Shown here piece after piece: positions 7,827-10,532 of a DNA stretch of 10,532 nucleotides. The first letter of the stretch is position 1. Each line of letters opens with the position of its first letter. Where the stretch lies: the NCBI GenBank assembly GCA_015062635.1, contig SUUF01000032.1, forward strand, positions 8,962 through 19,493, written 5' to 3'. The notes below the pieces were generated by a model, which was given only the letters and a program-made list of their open reading frames with translations, did not search any database and was not told the origin of the DNA. The DNA comes from Coriobacteriaceae bacterium (GTDB lineage: Bacteria; Actinomycetota; Coriobacteriia; Coriobacteriales; Eggerthellaceae). Made by a program: the position numbers and the translations under genes.

Positions 7827-9284
7827 TCACCATTCCAGTTCCAAGAGATTCCCGATGGCCACGATGTATATGAGCAGCGCCTGGCGCAGGCACTCTTCCA
7901 AAACGCCCTCGTCGGCCGCGTGCATGCCGCCCACGCCCGGGGGTGCGGGAAACCGGTCTTCGTCCATCGCGCCGAAGCTCACGCCCACGGGGAAATGGTG
8001 CGCGTAAGTGCCGCCGCCCATCGTGAACAGCCGCGCCTCGCACCCCGTCGCCTGCTCGTAGGCGGCGCGCAACGCCTGCACCTCGGGCGAATCGGGCGAC
8101 ACCAGCAACGGCTCAACCTCGTTGATGACCTCGACCGTAGCGCCTATCGCCGCGGCCTGCGCCTCGATAGCCGCATGTAGGCCCGGCAGGCTCGCCGTGG
8201 TGGGGAAGCGCACGTCGATGGTCTGGCTGAACCGGTCGCCTGCGGTGCGCGCCATGCCGCCCACGCAGGTCAGCGGCCCAAAATCGGCATCGGCGCAGTC
8301 GATGCCGAGCCCGGCGCCATCGGTGACGGCCGTGATGCCGCGCACGAACTCGAGCCAGGCGCGCTCGTCGGAGTCGCACAGGTCGTTATCGAGCAAGTAC
8401 GCCGCCAGCAGGTCGATGGCATTCACCGAGCCCTCGGGCATGGCTGCATGGCCCGACACGCCTTGCGCCCGCACGCGCGCAAGCCCGCCATAGTTGCTGC
8501 AGATATCGCCATCGAGCAGCGACGCATCCCACTCGTCGTCGACGGTGATGCCATCGGCCGCGGGCAGGCTTCCCGCCGGGCAGCGCACGATGGCCTCGGC
8601 GGAACCCGGCACGCCGTTCGGCGCCGTGCCGCCCTGGAAGGCCGCGATGATCCCGCCCGAGAGCGGCTTGCTCGTAACCCGCACTTGGAACTGGCCCTTT
8701 TCGCCATAGCACAGCGGGAAGTCGGCATCGGGCGTGAACAGGAAATCGGGGGCGGTGTGATGTTCGAGGTAATAGTCGGCATCGGCCATGCCCGTCTCTT
8801 CCGAGCAGCCGAAGATCACGCGCACGTTCACCGGGAACTCGCGCCCCTCGGCCGCCAGGCGGTCACGCCAGAAGCGCAGCGCATGGAAGCCCATCAGGAA
8901 CGGCCCCTTATCGTCGGTCACGCCACGTCCGAACAGCACGTCGCCTTCGCGCGTCAGCTCGAACGGCGCGCGCGTCCATCCGTCGCCAGCCGGCACGACA
9001 TCGAGATGCCCGATGATGCCCAGCTGCTTTTCCGATGCGCCTGGAATATCGAAATAGCCGCAATAGCCCTCGCAGTCGTGCATTTCAAAGCCATAGCGCG
9101 CCACCATGCGCGTCGCCTCGTCGAGCGCCGCACGCGGCCCCGGCCCGAACGGCGCGCCATCGGCAGCCTGCTTCTTGTCCTCGGAGCTATCGATTCGCAC
9201 GAGCGCATCGAGGTCGGCCAGCACCGTCGGCCATTGCCCTTCCACAAATGCACGCGCATCTTCCATCACTGACTTGTTCGCCAT
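7827..9284 (-). CDS. M20 family metallodipeptidase, Sapep / PepV type
   Basis: Cytoplasmic dizinc or dimanganese dipeptidase that releases amino acids from dipeptides. 485 residues, normal for Sapep/PepV. Metal site: His93 in GHLDVVP (with Asp95), bridging Asp124 in GRGVTDDKGP, Glu162-Glu163 in CSEETG, Asp186 in TPDADFP, and His455 in MHAADE. The lid domain has Asn223 in the NGVPG loop and His279 in GVSGHAAMPE, which steadies the transition state in PepV. The motif GGGTYA (423-428) is followed by His429 where PepV and most relatives have an Arg that holds the substrate carboxyl end, so substrate choice may differ. No signal peptide is visible. The ATG at 9284 has AAGGAG five bases upstream. 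The gene lies 84 bases after the MFS gene and 66 before the aminotransferase; shared transcription with either is uncertain. Confidence 0.93.
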   Translation of the reverse strand: MANKSVMEDARAFVEGQWPTVLADLDALVRIDSSEDKKQAADGAPFGPGPRAALDEATRMVARYGFEMHDCEGYCGYFDIPGASEKQLGIIGHLDVVPAGDGWTRAPFELTREGDVLFGRGVTDDKGPFLMGFHALRFWRDRLAAEGREFPVNVRVIFGCSEETGMADADYYLEHHTAPDFLFTPDADFPLCYGEKGQFQVRVTSKPLSGGIIAAFQGGTAPNGVPGSAEAIVRCPAGSLPAADGITVDDEWDASLLDGDICSNYGGLARVRAQGVSGHAAMPEGSVNAIDLLAAYLLDNDLCDSDERAWLEFVRGITAVTDGAGLGIDCADADFGPLTCVGGMARTAGDRFSQTIDVRFPTTASLPGLHAAIEAQAAAIGATVEVINEVEPLLVSPDSPEVQALRAAYEQATGCEARLFTMGGGTYAHHFPVGVSFGAMDEDRFPAPPGVGGMHAADEGVLEECLRQALLIYIVAIGNLLELEW

Positions 9285-9318
9285 CGCAGCTCCTTCACCG
9301 TTCGTTTTCCGTGAAACC

Positions 9319-9324
9319 GTTATA
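9319..9324 (-). promoter_or_regulatory. Candidate -10 box for the M20 dipeptidase
   Basis: TATAAC on the minus strand, preceded by TGG (extended -10 style), 34 bases before the ATG at 9284. No -35 box is evident. If real, the peptidase has its own promoter and is not simply an operon partner of the transporter. Confidence 0.4.
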
Positions 9325-9344
9325 CCAGTCTTAGCGCGATACCG

Positions 9345-9368
9345 GCGGCACGGCGAGGGCGATGCCGC
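9345..9368 (-). terminator. Weak stem directly after the MFS stop
   Basis: A 6-bp inverted repeat GCGGCA (9345-9350) and TGCCGC (9363-9368) with a 12-base loop abuts the MFS stop codon. There is no T-run after it on the minus strand, so it is a poor Rho-independent terminator and might be chance in GC-rich DNA. Confidence 0.25.
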
Positions 9369-10532
9369 TTACTCGACGGTGAACACCAGGTGCTTGCCAG
9401 CGCGGATGGCGCCGAGCACGAGGCCGAGTCCGACGGCGATGAGCATGAGCGTCGTGCCGAACGTGGCCGCCCAGCCGAATTCGGAAAGCGTCGAGAGCCC
9501 CACGACGCCGATGGCACCGGCGACGGTGACCGCGCTGGTGATGCGCGAGTAGATGCGCGTGTACTCGCGCGGCCCGAACAGGTAGCGTCCGATGGTGGGC
9601 GATAGCACGTCGATGGCCGCGAACGTCAGGCCGTACAGCGCGGCGCCCACATAGACGGCCAGCACCGTCGAAGGGCCGACGAGCCATACCAGCGCCAACC
9701 CCAGGAACCCACCGCCGCAGCAGATGATGGCCGAAAGCGACAGGCTCCTATCGGCCACGAAACCCATGATGATCTTGCAGGCGGCAGCCGATGCCTGCAA
9801 GCACACCGAAGCGGTCGACGCCGCCATCACCACGCCGAGCCCGCCCGTGTCGAGCACGCCCGCGGCGTCGAGGTCGTACACATAGGTCGGGAAGAACTGC
9901 CCGGCCTGGCACGAGAGGTTGAACAGCGCCGCCGCGACAAGCAGCAGGAAGAACGCCGCCGACCCGAATGCCGCCTTCCGAGGCACGCCGCGGCGCAGGG
10001 CCTCCTCGCCTGCCGCGCCCTGGGCGTTCGCGCGCCCATACGGCTGCAGGCCAAGTTCGCGCGGGTAGCTGCGAATGCAGAACAGCGTGGCCAGCACGGC
10101 CGTCGCCGCCACGGCCCCGAGGACAAGATATGCGGCGCGCCACCCCGCCCCGCCGATGATGAGGCCGCCGACGAAGTTCCACACGGCTCCGCCCACGCCC
10201 GTCATCGCCATGCAGATGCCCAGCAACAAGCCGTTGTTCGCCGTGAACCACCGGTTGATGAGCGTGGGAATGAGCAGGAAGTTCAGCGCGATGATGCCGA
10301 TGCCTTCCATCAGGCCCGATAGGTAGAACTGCCATACCTCGGTGTAGCAGAAGCCCAGCAACACGCCGAGCGCGCATATGCCAACCGATAGCGTCCCGAT
10401 GAGCCGCAGGTCGAACTTCTCGAGCAGGTTTCCCATGATGGGCGCCATAACCGCCGCCGTCAGGAACAAGACGGCGACATAGAACGCGAACTGGTTCGTG
10501 GCCACGCCCAGCTCGGCCGTGACCGGCGGCAC
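9369..10532 (-). CDS. MFS transporter, oxalate/formate-antiporter-like (partial, N-terminus beyond right edge)
   Basis: 387 codons of a polytopic membrane carrier. Eleven hydrophobic helices can be traced in visible numbering: about 15-35, 44-61, 67-90, 101-126, 133-152, then a hydrophilic central loop (153-188), 189-209, 229-256, 265-285, 288-310, 330-350 and 354-376. The usual twelve minus one, plus the degenerate motif A GNLLEKFDLR (34-43) after the first visible helix, shows that TM1 is missing. The GTG at the very edge is therefore not the real start. The central loop begins RSYPRELGLQPYG, the R-x-x-P-x-x-x-G-L-x-P-x-G pattern common in OFA-type carriers, and GFVADR (257-262) is the second-half motif A. 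Substrate is unknown; organic anions or small carboxylates are typical of the family. The gene precedes a dipeptidase, but no functional link is shown. Confidence 0.88.
   Translation of the reverse strand: MPPVTAELGVATNQFAFYVAVLFLTAAVMAPIMGNLLEKFDLRLIGTLSVGICALGVLLGFCYTEVWQFYLSGLMEGIGIIALNFLLIPTLINRWFTANNGLLLGICMAMTGVGGAVWNFVGGLIIGGAGWRAAYLVLGAVAATAVLATLFCIRSYPRELGLQPYGRANAQGAAGEEALRRGVPRKAAFGSAAFFLLLVAAALFNLSCQAGQFFPTYVYDLDAAGVLDTGGLGVVMAASTASVCLQASAAACKIIMGFVADRSLSLSAIICCGGGFLGLALVWLVGPSTVLAVYVGAALYGLTFAAIDVLSPTIGRYLFGPREYTRIYSRITSAVTVAGAIGVVGLSTLSEFGWAATFGTTLMLIAVGLGLVLGAIRAGKHLVFTVE

Noticed and set aside
7161..9272. Long plus-strand open frames opposite the aminotransferase and the M20 dipeptidase
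   Set aside because: Same antisense composition effect; every catalytic motif is on the minus strand.

Overview
The window is visibly GC-rich and densely coded, with almost all genes on the minus strand. Protein styles (an actinobacterial-looking FtsH with a Pro/Gln-rich tail, a TilS-Maf-Hpt-FtsH block, a Sapep-type M20 dipeptidase, an oxalate/formate-antiporter-like MFS protein) suggest an anaerobic actinomycete of the class Coriobacteriia, perhaps Eggerthellaceae. That placement is inference from resemblance only. I see no phage, plasmid, CRISPR, tRNA or rRNA sequence.

Right part, reading in the direction of transcription (high to low coordinates): an MFS permease that enters from beyond the window edge (9369-10532), an M20 Sapep-type metallodipeptidase (7827-9284), then a PLP-dependent class I/II aminotransferase (6582-7760) followed 17 bases later by mtnA (5470-6564), which ends in a clear intrinsic terminator. 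The aminotransferase-mtnA pair fits two steps of methionine salvage, or another use of 5-deoxy/5-methylthio sugar phosphates.

Middle: a single plus-strand gene (4897-5268) encodes a four-helix membrane protein of the YvlD / phage-holin-4 family. The 201 bases between its end and the end of mtnA hold a cluster of near-perfect inverted repeats: a 14-bp stem, a nested palindrome of 58 bases, the mtnA terminator, and a 12-bp long-range inverted pair that competes with the first stem. This is the most unusual structure in the window.

Left part: tilS (3638-4756) and maf (3019-3636) are separated by one base and form a transcription unit that ends at an apparent intrinsic terminator (2920-2954). 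hpt (2305-2871) and ftsH (start at 2270, running off the left edge) follow. This is the widespread tilS-hpt-ftsH neighbourhood with maf placed inside it. The genes cover tRNA-Ile decoding, nucleotide-pool cleaning, purine salvage and membrane proteolysis.

The window is mostly ordinary housekeeping and peripheral metabolism. I found no new defence or mobile system. The points worth following are the intergenic palindrome cluster, the Arg-to-His change in the M20 peptidase, and the aminotransferase-mtnA pairing.
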